A DNA stretch of 13,136 nt from an uncultured Pseudomonadota bacterium (GTDB taxonomy: Bacteria; Pseudomonadota; Gammaproteobacteria; Burkholderiales; SG8-41): assembly GCA_946885605.1 (NCBI GenBank), contig CAMPGR010000109.1, positions 1-13,136 on the forward strand. The letters run 5' to 3'. The notes beneath the pieces are model-generated. The model did not search any database and had not been told where the DNA came from. It saw only the letters and a program-made list of their open reading frames with translations. The position numbers were made by a program, and so were the translations under genes. Shown here in pieces: positions 5,695 to 13,136 of this stretch. Within the stretch, counting starts at the first letter, position 1; every line of letters begins with the position of its first letter.

Positions 5695-8205
5695 TCAAGC
5701 CATTTTCCGCGCAGCACCGATCGCCTGCGCGTCGAGCTCCTCCGCTGCCTCCTTCCCGAAATCCGGCGGGAAATCGTCTACCATGAAGACCGCCCGGCGC
5801 AGTTCCTTCGCGCGGCCGAGTGCCTGCTGTTCCGCTGGCCCGATGACGCCTGCCGCTTCGGCGCTCGCCGCGAGTTCGTCGGGCGTTCTGCCGCTGATGC
5901 GGCCCTCCCTCGCCGCCGCATGGATGCGCTCGTGGATGCCTTCGACCGCGATGGCGGCATGCAGCGCCTGCTCGAGTTGCGCGACGGGCTCGTCGGGATT
6001 CGCCGGCACGTAAACGCCGTCGGTGAGGCGCTTCCTCACTTGAGAGGGCTCGAGTAGCAACGCCGCCACCCGATGTCCCAGTTCGTCGCTCGGGGGAGCG
6101 AACGGTCCGCCGGCGGGAAATGCCGTGACGCGCAGGAGCAATCGCGCCATCGCGCTGGGAAAATTTTCCGCGAGGCCGGCGAACGCCGACTGCATGCGAA
6201 AGAGCGCATCCTGCAGCGACCACTCGAGCAAAGGCAATTCCTCGCGCAGGCGCCCCCCGTCCTCATAGCGCTTGAGCGCCGCCGAACAGAGATAGAGGTG
6301 GCTCAGGATATCGCCGAGCCGAGCCGAAAGCTTTTCCTGGCGCTTCAACTGGCCGCCGAGAAGGAGCATCGCGACATCGGCCGCAAACGCGAACGCGGCG
6401 CTGCAGCGCGTGAGCTGCTGGTAGTAGCGCCTGGTATCGCGGCCGCCCGGCGTACGCACGAACCGTCCGCCGGTAAGGCCGAGAAACACGGCACGCCCCG
6501 CATTGGTGATGATGAAACGCACATGGCCGAAGAACGCCGCGTCGAACGCGCGCAGCCCCTTCTCCCGGTCCGTCTCCCGCGCCGCTTCGATCTCGCGCAG
6601 CACATAAGGATGACTTCTGATCGAACCCTGGCCGAAAATGATCATGCATCGGGTAAGGATGTTCGCGCCCTCGACGGTAATCGCAATCGGCACCTGCTGG
6701 TAGGAGCGGCCGAGATAGTTTCTCGGTCCCATGCAGATCGCCTTGCCGGCGTGGACATCCATGGCATCGTTGATCACCATGCGCCCTCGTTCGGTGAGGT
6801 GATATTTCACGATGGCCGAGACGACCGCGGGCTTTTCGCCGCTGTCGACGGCGCCGGCCGTCATCACCCGCGCGGCGTCCATCATGTAGGTATGCCCGCC
6901 GATGCGCGCGAGCGCCTCCTCCACCCCTTCGAAGCGCCCGATGGGGGAGCGAAACTGCACGCGCACGCGACCGTAGGCGCCGGTCGTGAGCGCAGCGAGC
7001 TTCGCGATGCCGGCGCTGTTCGCAGGCAGCGAGATCGAGCGGCCCGCCGCAAGGCAGTTCATGAGCATGCGCCAGCCCTGCCCCACGTAGGGTTCGCCGC
7101 CGATGACCCACTCGAGCGGTATGAAGACGTCTTTCCCGGAATTCGGGCCGTTGAAAAACGCAGAGTTGAGGGGAAAATGGCGCCGCCCGATGCTGACGCC
7201 CGGCGTTTGGGTGGGAATAAGCGCAAGCGTGATGCCGATGTCTTCCCTGGATCCGAGGAGGTGATCCGGATCGTAGAGCTTGAACGCAAGCCCGAGGAGT
7301 GTGGCGATCGGTCCCAGGGTGATGTAGCGTTTTTCCCAGTTGAGTCGTATGCCGAGCACATTTGCCCGGCCATCGAATTCGCCGCGGCACACGACGCCGG
7401 TGTCCGGAATCGCGCTTGCGTCCGAACCGGCTTCCGGCCCGGTCAGTGCAAAGCACGGTATTTCGACGCCCTTCGCGAGACGCGGCAGAAAATAGTTCTT
7501 CTGCGCCTCTGTCCCGTACTGCAGCAGAAGCTCCGCCGGCCCAAGCGAATTCGGCACCATTACCGACACCGCGCCGGTGCCGCTTCGCGTGGTGAGCTTC
7601 ATCACCACTTCGGAATGGGCGAGCGCCGAGAATCCGAGGCCGCCGTACGCCTTCGGGATGATCATCCCGAGAAAGCCTTTCTCCTTGATGAACTGCCAGA
7701 CTTCGGGCGGCAGATAGTAGAGCTCGTGCGTGATTTGCCAGTCGTCGAGCATCGCGCACAGCTCCTCCACCGGTCCCGCGAGAAAAGCTCGCTCCTCGGC
7801 GGTCAGCTCGGGTTTTGGAAACGAAAGGAGCTTCTTCCAGTCCGGATTGCCGCTGAACAGCTCGCCGTCCCACCACACGGTCCCGGCGTCGAGCGCCTCC
7901 TGCTCGGTCTGCGAGATCTGAGGTAATGCAGTGCGAAACCAGCCGAGGAGCGGTCGTGAGATGAGGTTGCGTCGCAGCGCGCCCACGGTGAAGATGCAGG
8001 CGGGCACGGCGAAGGCAACCCATAGCAGCGTTGCGGTCGGCGCGCCGATATCGGTCGCGAGCGTGATGGCGAGAAGACCGGCGGCGATCGCGGCAACCCA
8101 GACGAGCGCGGAAGCGCTCCAATAGGCAAGCGCCCACGCAAGCGCGAGCGCCACAAGCACCGAGAACAGCACGTTCACCGCATACTCCAGTTCCGCGCGC
8201 CTCAT
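5695..8205 (-). CDS. fadE: Acyl-CoA dehydrogenase, E. coli FadE type
   Basis: This is a predicted 836-residue FAD-dependent enzyme performing the first oxidation of beta-oxidation, acyl-CoA to trans-2-enoyl-CoA, probably at the inner membrane. Three hydrophobic segments occupy roughly residues 8-24, 28-44 and 52-72, as in E. coli FadE (814 residues). Family segments seen in order include TEQEALDAGTVWWDGELF, YGGLGFSA, FALTGPEAGSDASAIPDTG (252-270), GQGWRMLMNCLAAGRSI and ITVEGANILTR, with Glu512 the likely catalytic base, then IFGQGSIRSHPYVL and LSARLGDILSHLYL. ATG 8205 is chosen because homology and the membrane segments begin there, although its ribosome binding site is poor. The frame stays open to ATG 8394, which has a strong GGGAGGA, giving a possible 899-residue form with an Arg/Ser-rich extension that looks non-coding. 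It is the first gene of the leftward cluster and divergent from the fused ligase-acyltransferase. Confidence 0.94.
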   Translation of the reverse strand: MRRAELEYAVNVLFSVLVALALAWALAYWSASALVWVAAIAAGLLAITLATDIGAPTATLLWVAFAVPACIFTVGALRRNLISRPLLGWFRTALPQISQTEQEALDAGTVWWDGELFSGNPDWKKLLSFPKPELTAEERAFLAGPVEELCAMLDDWQITHELYYLPPEVWQFIKEKGFLGMIIPKAYGGLGFSALAHSEVVMKLTTRSGTGAVSVMVPNSLGPAELLLQYGTEAQKNYFLPRLAKGVEIPCFALTGPEAGSDASAIPDTGVVCRGEFDGRANVLGIRLNWEKRYITLGPIATLLGLAFKLYDPDHLLGSREDIGITLALIPTQTPGVSIGRRHFPLNSAFFNGPNSGKDVFIPLEWVIGGEPYVGQGWRMLMNCLAAGRSISLPANSAGIAKLAALTTGAYGRVRVQFRSPIGRFEGVEEALARIGGHTYMMDAARVMTAGAVDSGEKPAVVSAIVKYHLTERGRMVINDAMDVHAGKAICMGPRNYLGRSYQQVPIAITVEGANILTRCMIIFGQGSIRSHPYVLREIEAARETDREKGLRAFDAAFFGHVRFIITNAGRAVFLGLTGGRFVRTPGGRDTRRYYQQLTRCSAAFAFAADVAMLLLGGQLKRQEKLSARLGDILSHLYLCSAALKRYEDGGRLREELPLLEWSLQDALFRMQSAFAGLAENFPSAMARLLLRVTAFPAGGPFAPPSDELGHRVAALLLEPSQVRKRLTDGVYVPANPDEPVAQLEQALHAAIAVEGIHERIHAAAREGRISGRTPDELAASAEAAGVIGPAEQQALGRAKELRRAVFMVDDFPPDFGKEAAEELDAQAIGAARKMA

Positions 8206-8247
8206 GTGCAGAGCACGCGGCGCCGGCGACAACGAACGACGCGCCAC

Positions 8248-8276
8248 AGGCTGCCCGCATTTCCCAGCGGTGTCAA
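8248..8276 (-). promoter_or_regulatory. Candidate fadE promoter with consensus -35
   Basis: The minus strand reads a perfect TTGACA (8276-8271), a 17-bp spacer, then CAGCCT (8253-8248), which matches the -10 consensus at only two positions. Transcription from here would start about 35 nt before ATG 8205 and would exclude the upstream ATG 8394. The weak -10 keeps confidence low. TGTAAT (8296-8291), a 5-of-6 match to the -10 consensus, is an alternative without a clear -35. Confidence 0.35.
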
Positions 8277-8489
8277 CCGATTGAGGTGCAATTACACGCC
8301 GCGCGGTGTACTGAATCGATGTGGCAATGCGTGTGACATAACGCCTTTCCATATCGCAGCGTCGCGTGTGCGATACCGAAGGACTGCATATCATCGAATC
8401 CTCCCGGGCTGGAGCTTAAGCGTGACGAGGTAGAAGTACCGCGGCGCATGTTGGTGACGCGCTCGCGCGCCGGCCGTGGCGTGGGGTTG

Positions 8490-8498
8490 TGCTAACAT
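8490..8498 (+). promoter_or_regulatory. Candidate extended -10 promoter for the fused ligase gene
   Basis: TG-C-TAACAT is an extended -10 element with a 4-of-6 hexamer. No good -35 is found 16-18 bp upstream, which extended -10 promoters can tolerate. Start of transcription near 8505 would give a leader of about 37 nt to ATG 8542, supporting that start over the in-frame GTG codons at 8476 and 8512. Confidence 0.35.
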
Positions 8499-8541
8499 CC
8501 GCCGCGACAGCGTGAACATCGCTCGCAGCTCGACTGCCCTC

Positions 8542-11367
8542 ATGAATCCTCCCGACGTAACTGCCGAGCCGCTGCTCGAACTCGTCCGTGAGCTTGGCTC
8601 CGAGTTGCACCCGGCCCGTCGCATATCGGTCACCCTCGACAGCGCGCTCGATCGGGACATAGGGCTAGACAGCCTCGGGCGCGTGGAGCTCATCCTGCGC
8701 ATGGAACGCCGCTTCGGCGTGAATCTCCCCGAGGGCACGCTCGTGAACGCCGAAACGCCGCGCGATCTGCTGAAGGCGCTTGTGAGCGCGCGGACGTCCG
8801 CCGGCGCCGAGGCCGGAATGCCGCTCCCGAGCGTCGCGAGAGCGGACAGCACCGCGATGCCGGAACACGCGCGCACCATGGTGGAAGCGCTCGACTGGCA
8901 TCTCGAAGCGCACCCGCAGCGCGTGCAAATCACGCTGACCGGCGCAAGCGCCGCGGCGGAGGAGCTGACTTACGCGCGGCTGCACGAAGGCGCGGCGCGC
9001 GTCGCCGCCGGGCTCCTCGAGCGCGAGCTGCCGCCGCGGGCGACGGTGGCGATCATGCTGCCGACGAGCGCCGACTACTTCTACAGTTTCTTGGGAATAT
9101 TGCTTGCCGGGGGCATACCCGTGCCGATCTATCCGCCGGCGCGTGCCTCCCAGATCGAGGACCACATGCGGCGGCACGCGGGCATTCTGTCGAATGCACA
9201 GGCCCGCATCTTGATCACCATGCCCGAAGCGAAGGCGCTTGCGCTGCTGCTGAGATCGCAGGTCGGGAGCCTCGCCGCCGTCGTCACACCCGCCGAGATC
9301 AGTGCCGGCTCCGGCCAATCGATGCGCCCGGCGCCGCGGGCCGATGACATCGCATTTCTCCAGTACACGTCGGGCAGCACGGGGAGCCCGAAAGGCGTGG
9401 TGCTGACGCACGCCAACGTCCTCGCGAACTTGAACGCAATGGGGAAAGCGCTCAATGTCGATTCGTCCGAAATCTTCGTGAGCTGGCTCCCGCTCTACCA
9501 CGACATGGGGTTGATCGGCGCGTGGCTCGGCAGCCTTTATTACGGTTTCCGTCTGGTCGCCATGTCGCCGCTCACCTTTCTCGCGCGTCCTCAGAGCTGG
9601 CTGCGCGCGATCCACCGCTACCGCGGAACGATGTCGGCCGCGCCCAATTTCGCGTATCAGCTGTGCGCGCGCCGCATCGACGAGAAGGAGCTCGAGGGCC
9701 TCGACCTGAGCTCGTGGCGACTCGCCTTCAACGGCGCCGAGCCGGTCTCCCCCGATACGCTGGAAGAGTTTGCGGCGCGCTTCGAGAAGTACGGGCTGCG
9801 CCCCACAGCATTGACGCCGGTGTATGGTCTTGCCGAATGCAGCGTCGGGCTCGCATTTCCACCGCTCGATCGCGGCCCGAAGATCGATCGCATCGACCGC
9901 GCGACCTTCGTCAACACCGGCCGCGCCGAACCGATGGCGGATCACGAAGCACACGATGTGCTGCGTTTCGTGGCATGCGGCCATCCGATTCCCGCCCACC
10001 AGGTACGGATCGTGGACGGTGCCGGCCGCGAAGTGCCCGAACGGCAGGAGGGGCGCCTGCAGTTCAACGGTCCCTCGGCAACGCAGGGCTACTACCGCAA
10101 CCCGGAGGAAACGCGCCGACTTTTCGATGGCGCCTGGCTCGACTCGGGCGACTACGCCTACATCGCGGAAGGCGACGTTTACCTCACGGGACGCGCCAAG
10201 GATCTCATCATCCGCGGCGGCCGCAACATTTACCCCTACGAGCTCGAAGAAAGCGTGGGCGACATTCCGGGCATACGCAAGGGATGCGTCGCCGTCTTCG
10301 GCAGCGTCGATCCGCGCACCCACGTGGAACAGATCGTCGTCCTCGCGGAGACGCGCGAGACGGACGTGGAGATCCGCGACAAGCTCAAGCGGAGAATCAA
10401 CGATGTCGCCTTCGATCTCATCGGCATGGCCCCCGACGATATCGTGCTCGTGCCGCCGCACACCGTGCTCAAGACTTCCAGCGGCAAGATCCGACGCGCC
10501 GCCTCACGCGAGCTCTACGAGCGCGGGGGCCGCAGCGCGCTCGAACACGCGGTATGGTGGCAAATCGTGCGGCTCGGCATATCGGCGGTGCTGCCTCAGT
10601 TGCGCCGCGGGCTGAGCCGCGCCGGCGAGCTGCTCTACGGAATCTACGTCTGGATAGGCTTCGCCATACTCGCGCCCGCCACCTGGCTGGCGGCGGCCTC
10701 GGGCAAGCACCCCGAGGTGAGCTGGCGCGCGAGCCGCGCCGGCGCGCGTGCGTTGTTGAAGCTCACCGGAACCGCGCTCAAGGTACAGGGCCTGGAGCAT
10801 CTGCCCGCACGCGGCACACCGTACGTGCTGGTCGTGAACCACGCGAGCTATGTCGACGGCATCGTGCTCGTCGCCGCGCTGCCCGACCCGCTCCACTTCG
10901 TGGCGAAGCGAGAGCTCGGGGATTATTTCGTCACGCGCACTTATCTGCGCAGCATCGGGACAGAGTTCGTGGAGCGTTTCGATCTCCAGCGCGGCCTCTC
11001 GGACACCGAGCGGCTGCTGGCGCTCATCCGCGGGGGACATCCGCTCGGCTTTTTCCCGGAGGGAACCTTCCGCCGCATGCCGGGGCTGCTGCCCTTTCGC
11101 ATGGGCGCTTTCGTCGTCGCCGCGCAGGCCGGCGTGCCGGTAATCCCCGTCGCTCTGCGCGGGAGCCGTTCGATCCTGCGCGAAGGGCATTGGCTTCCCC
11201 GGCGCGGCAGGCTCCACATAACCATCGGCAGGCCCATTGTCCCGAAGGGCGAGGACTGGAATGCCGCGATAGAGCTGCGCGATGCGGCGCGGCGCGAAGT
11301 GCTCGCGCACGTCCGCGAGCCGGACCTTGCCCTCGAGACGGTCGGCAGCAAGACAGCCGCGCAATAG
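8542..11367 (+). CDS. ACP - fatty-acyl-AMP ligase - PlsC acyltransferase fusion protein
   Basis: This 941-residue protein has three enzymatic modules. Residues ~8-80 are an acyl carrier protein: IGLDSLGRVEL carries Ser44, the expected phosphopantetheine site. Residues ~110-665 are an adenylation domain with TSGSTGSPKG (276-285), SWLPLYHDMGL (314-324), VYGLAECSVGL (427-437), CGHPIPAHQVRIVD, and KTSSGKIRR (644-652) with catalytic Lys649. The LPLYHDMGL and CG.P.P..VRIVD patterns point to the fatty-acyl-AMP ligase class, which normally loads carrier proteins and not CoA. A hydrophobic stretch near 697-719 is a probable membrane anchor. A PlsC domain follows with NHASYVD (766-772) and FPEGTFR (838-844). 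Inferred job: adenylate a free fatty acid, load it on the fused ACP, and acylate a lysophospholipid or similar membrane acceptor. E. coli Aas combines related activities but in the opposite order and without an ACP domain. ATG 8542 lacks a strong Shine-Dalgarno; GTG 8512 is possible. Confidence 0.93.
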   Translation: MNPPDVTAEPLLELVRELGSELHPARRISVTLDSALDRDIGLDSLGRVELILRMERRFGVNLPEGTLVNAETPRDLLKALVSARTSAGAEAGMPLPSVARADSTAMPEHARTMVEALDWHLEAHPQRVQITLTGASAAAEELTYARLHEGAARVAAGLLERELPPRATVAIMLPTSADYFYSFLGILLAGGIPVPIYPPARASQIEDHMRRHAGILSNAQARILITMPEAKALALLLRSQVGSLAAVVTPAEISAGSGQSMRPAPRADDIAFLQYTSGSTGSPKGVVLTHANVLANLNAMGKALNVDSSEIFVSWLPLYHDMGLIGAWLGSLYYGFRLVAMSPLTFLARPQSWLRAIHRYRGTMSAAPNFAYQLCARRIDEKELEGLDLSSWRLAFNGAEPVSPDTLEEFAARFEKYGLRPTALTPVYGLAECSVGLAFPPLDRGPKIDRIDRATFVNTGRAEPMADHEAHDVLRFVACGHPIPAHQVRIVDGAGREVPERQEGRLQFNGPSATQGYYRNPEETRRLFDGAWLDSGDYAYIAEGDVYLTGRAKDLIIRGGRNIYPYELEESVGDIPGIRKGCVAVFGSVDPRTHVEQIVVLAETRETDVEIRDKLKRRINDVAFDLIGMAPDDIVLVPPHTVLKTSSGKIRRAASRELYERGGRSALEHAVWWQIVRLGISAVLPQLRRGLSRAGELLYGIYVWIGFAILAPATWLAAASGKHPEVSWRASRAGARALLKLTGTALKVQGLEHLPARGTPYVLVVNHASYVDGIVLVAALPDPLHFVAKRELGDYFVTRTYLRSIGTEFVERFDLQRGLSDTERLLALIRGGHPLGFFPEGTFRRMPGLLPFRMGAFVVAAQAGVPVIPVALRGSRSILREGHWLPRRGRLHITIGRPIVPKGEDWNAAIELRDAARREVLAHVREPDLALETVGSKTAAQ

Positions 11368-11370
11368 GCC

Positions 11371-12342
11371 TCACTCGACGCGAATATTCGCGGCCTTGAT
11401 GACTTTTGCGTACTTCGGTATTTCACGCTGCAGCAGGGCGGAAAGCTCTTCGGGCGTGCTGGCGACGGGATCCAGCGCCTCTCTCGGCATGAAGGACTTC
11501 ACCTCCGGCGTCTGCAATGCCTTGCGGATCTCCGCGTTCATCTTGTCGATGATGGGACGCGGCGTGCCCCTGGGATAGAACATCGCATACCAGTTGTCCG
11601 ACTCGAACCCCGGATAGATCGAATTCATCGTCGGCAGTTCGGGCAGCGCGGACGAAGGTTTCGGCGTCGTCACCGCCAGCGCCCGCGCCTTGCCGGCTTT
11701 GAGATGCGGCATGATGGAAGGCGCGGTTGCGAAGATGTAGTCGATCTCGCCGGAAATCAGCGCGATGACCGCCGGCCCCCCTCCGCGATAGGTGAGGACC
11801 GTGCTCTTGATGCCCACGACCTGATTGAACATCTCCGCGGTGAGATGAGCGGTGCTTCCCGCGGTATTGCCGCCTGCATTCATGTTCTTCGGCGTTCGTT
11901 TGGCAAGGGCCACGAGCTCTTTGACCGACTTCGCGGGCACGCTCGGGTGGACCGACAGAACGAGCGGCGTCGAAGAAATCCAGCTGATCGGCACAAGATC
12001 CTTCTGCACATCGAACTTCATGCTCTTGGCATAGAGCGTCACAGCGACCGAAATGCTGCCGGAGGTAAAGAGCATGGTGTTGCCGTCGGGCGGCGCATCC
12101 ACCGCGAGTTGCGCGGCGATGATGCCGCCCGCGCCGGTGCGGTTGTCGATTATGAAGTTCTGGCCCGTGCTCTTCTGGAACGCGGTCGACAGGAGCCGCG
12201 CCTGGATATCGGTGCCGCCCCCCGGCGGGAAGGGCACGAGGATGCGCACAGGCTTGTCGGGCCACTGCTGCGCGAAAGCCGGCGCGCCGCCGGCGAGACA
12301 TGCCACAGCGAGGGCCGCCGTGACACATGCGTTGGGTTTCAT
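11371..12342 (-). CDS. Tripartite tricarboxylate transporter substrate-binding protein (Bug/TctC family)
   Basis: This is a 323-residue periplasmic solute-binding protein of the Bug family, which captures carboxylates or related small molecules for TctAB-type carriers or for sensing. Residues 1-24 are a signal peptide cut after Ala-Phe-Ala. The mature start WPDKPVRILVPFPPGGGTD and later DNRTGAGGIIAAQLAVDAPPDG, YRGGGPAVIALISGEIDY and GKARALAVTTPKPS are family signatures. ATG 12342 is fixed by a strong AGGAGGAGGT 4 nt upstream and by the signal peptide; the frame runs 43 codons further without either. No TctA or TctB membrane gene is in the window, so it is an orphan binding protein, as is common in Burkholderiales, and the ligand cannot be read from sequence. 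Its stop is 3 bp from that of the convergent fused ligase gene. Confidence 0.95.
   Translation of the reverse strand: MKPNACVTAALAVACLAGGAPAFAQQWPDKPVRILVPFPPGGGTDIQARLLSTAFQKSTGQNFIIDNRTGAGGIIAAQLAVDAPPDGNTMLFTSGSISVAVTLYAKSMKFDVQKDLVPISWISSTPLVLSVHPSVPAKSVKELVALAKRTPKNMNAGGNTAGSTAHLTAEMFNQVVGIKSTVLTYRGGGPAVIALISGEIDYIFATAPSIMPHLKAGKARALAVTTPKPSSALPELPTMNSIYPGFESDNWYAMFYPRGTPRPIIDKMNAEIRKALQTPEVKSFMPREALDPVASTPEELSALLQREIPKYAKVIKAANIRVE
11379..11392. repeat. Perfect 14-bp palindrome at the junction of two convergent genes
   Basis: CGCGAATATTCGCG lies inside the last codons of the Bug-protein gene, 12 bp past the stop of the convergent ligase gene. It can fold as a short hairpin on either transcript. 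There is no T run, so a bidirectional terminator role is only a possibility. It may be incidental to the Asn-Ile-Arg codons. Confidence 0.3.
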
Positions 12343-12485
12343 TGCCACCTCCTCCTGGTGTCTGGGCGGCGCCAGCGTCCGCCATATGGACATACTAACA
12401 GCAAGCCGCCGGGCCGGCAGCCGCGCGCACGATCCGTTTGGTCTACCATTGCGTTCATTGTGCAGACACACCGCAAGGAGCGCTC
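12343..12485. promoter_or_regulatory. Divergent intergenic region between the Bug-protein gene and an unrecognised gene
   Basis: These 143 bp hold both start regions: AGGAGGAGGT (12347-12356, minus) and AAGGAG (12475-12480, plus). A small CCATATGG palindrome sits at 12382-12389 inside GTCC-N7-GGAC. Weak -10-like hexamers (CATACT on plus, TAGTAT on minus) lie near 12391-12400 without good -35 partners. I can support promoters in both directions by gene layout only. Confidence 0.4.
12475..12480 (+). promoter_or_regulatory. Ribosome binding site fixing the start of the right-end gene
   Basis: AAGGAG with a 5-nt spacer to ATG 12486. It is the best-placed Shine-Dalgarno on the plus strand and is the main reason for calling the downstream frame a real gene. 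Confidence 0.8.

Positions 12486-13136
<651 letters not shown>

Larger units (their letters stand above)
8206..8541. promoter_or_regulatory. Divergent control region between fadE and the ACP-ligase-acyltransferase gene
   Basis: These 336 bp separate two divergent start codons. I see no RNA gene and no independent small gene with coding character. They hold candidate promoters on both strands and two short inverted repeats, TACAC-N8-GTGTA at 8293-8310 and TATCGC-N12-GCGATA at 8352-8375, that could be operators for a fatty-acid-responsive regulator. I cannot tie them to a named regulator motif. A shared regulator here could set degradation against esterification. Confidence 0.5.

Noticed and set aside
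6073..7926. A 617-codon plus-strand open frame opposite fadE
   Set aside because: It is the complement of codons of a conserved dehydrogenase and has no domain of its own.
4304..8260. Long minus-strand frames (639 and 665 codons) overlapping the synthetase and fadE genes
   Set aside because: They are out of frame with two intact, clearly homologous enzymes, are Arg/Gly-rich, and end or start without signals.
8542..11367. Annotating the fused protein as an Aas orthologue
   Set aside because: Aas has PlsC first and ligase second and no carrier domain. The order and the N-terminal ACP here make a direct orthologue call unsafe.
8665..11399. 598-codon minus-strand and 625-codon plus-strand frames inside the fused ligase gene
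   Set aside because: The true frame carries all ACP, ligase and PlsC motifs. These alternatives are Arg-rich shadows.

Overview
The window looks like chromosomal DNA from a high-GC betaproteobacterium, probably of the Burkholderiales. This rests on GC-rich codon use, an orphan Bug/TctC-type periplasmic binding protein (a family greatly expanded in that order), and a beta-oxidation multienzyme with the dehydrogenase domain first and the hydratase last. It is an inference from gene content, not a database placement. The right end is a contig edge of poor quality: the last ~80 bases decay into G runs, ending in 28 consecutive Gs.

Layout. Positions 1-8205 hold a minus-strand cluster for uptake and degradation of long-chain fatty acids. 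In order of transcription it contains an E. coli FadE-type acyl-CoA dehydrogenase (8205-5695), a FAA1-type long-chain acyl-CoA synthetase (5628-3820), a YciA-type hotdog acyl-CoA thioesterase (3792-3385), a FadL/OmpP1 outer-membrane fatty-acid channel (3294-2002), and a 3-hydroxyacyl-CoA dehydrogenase/enoyl-CoA hydratase running off the left edge (1917-1). Together they cover import, activation, first oxidation, hydration and second oxidation. No thiolase is inside the window. A well-formed intrinsic terminator lies between the dehydrogenase and synthetase genes, and a strong hairpin abuts the ribosome binding site of the hydratase/dehydrogenase gene, so expression along the cluster may be graded.

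Positions 8206-8541 are a 336-bp divergent control region. From it, a 941-residue protein reads rightward (8542-11367). It fuses an acyl carrier protein, a fatty-acyl-AMP-ligase-like adenylation domain and a PlsC-type acyltransferase in one chain. All three active-site signatures are intact. This is the most unusual object in the window: a likely self-contained machine that activates a free fatty acid, loads it on its own carrier and esterifies it at the membrane, back to back with the genes that would burn the same fatty acid.

Only 3 bp downstream and convergent is the Bug/TctC-type solute-binding protein (12342-11371). Divergent from that, with an excellent ribosome binding site, begins an unrecognised gene (12486 onward) that runs into the poly-G contig end.

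Most other long open frames in this GC-rich DNA are antisense or out-of-frame shadows of these eight genes.
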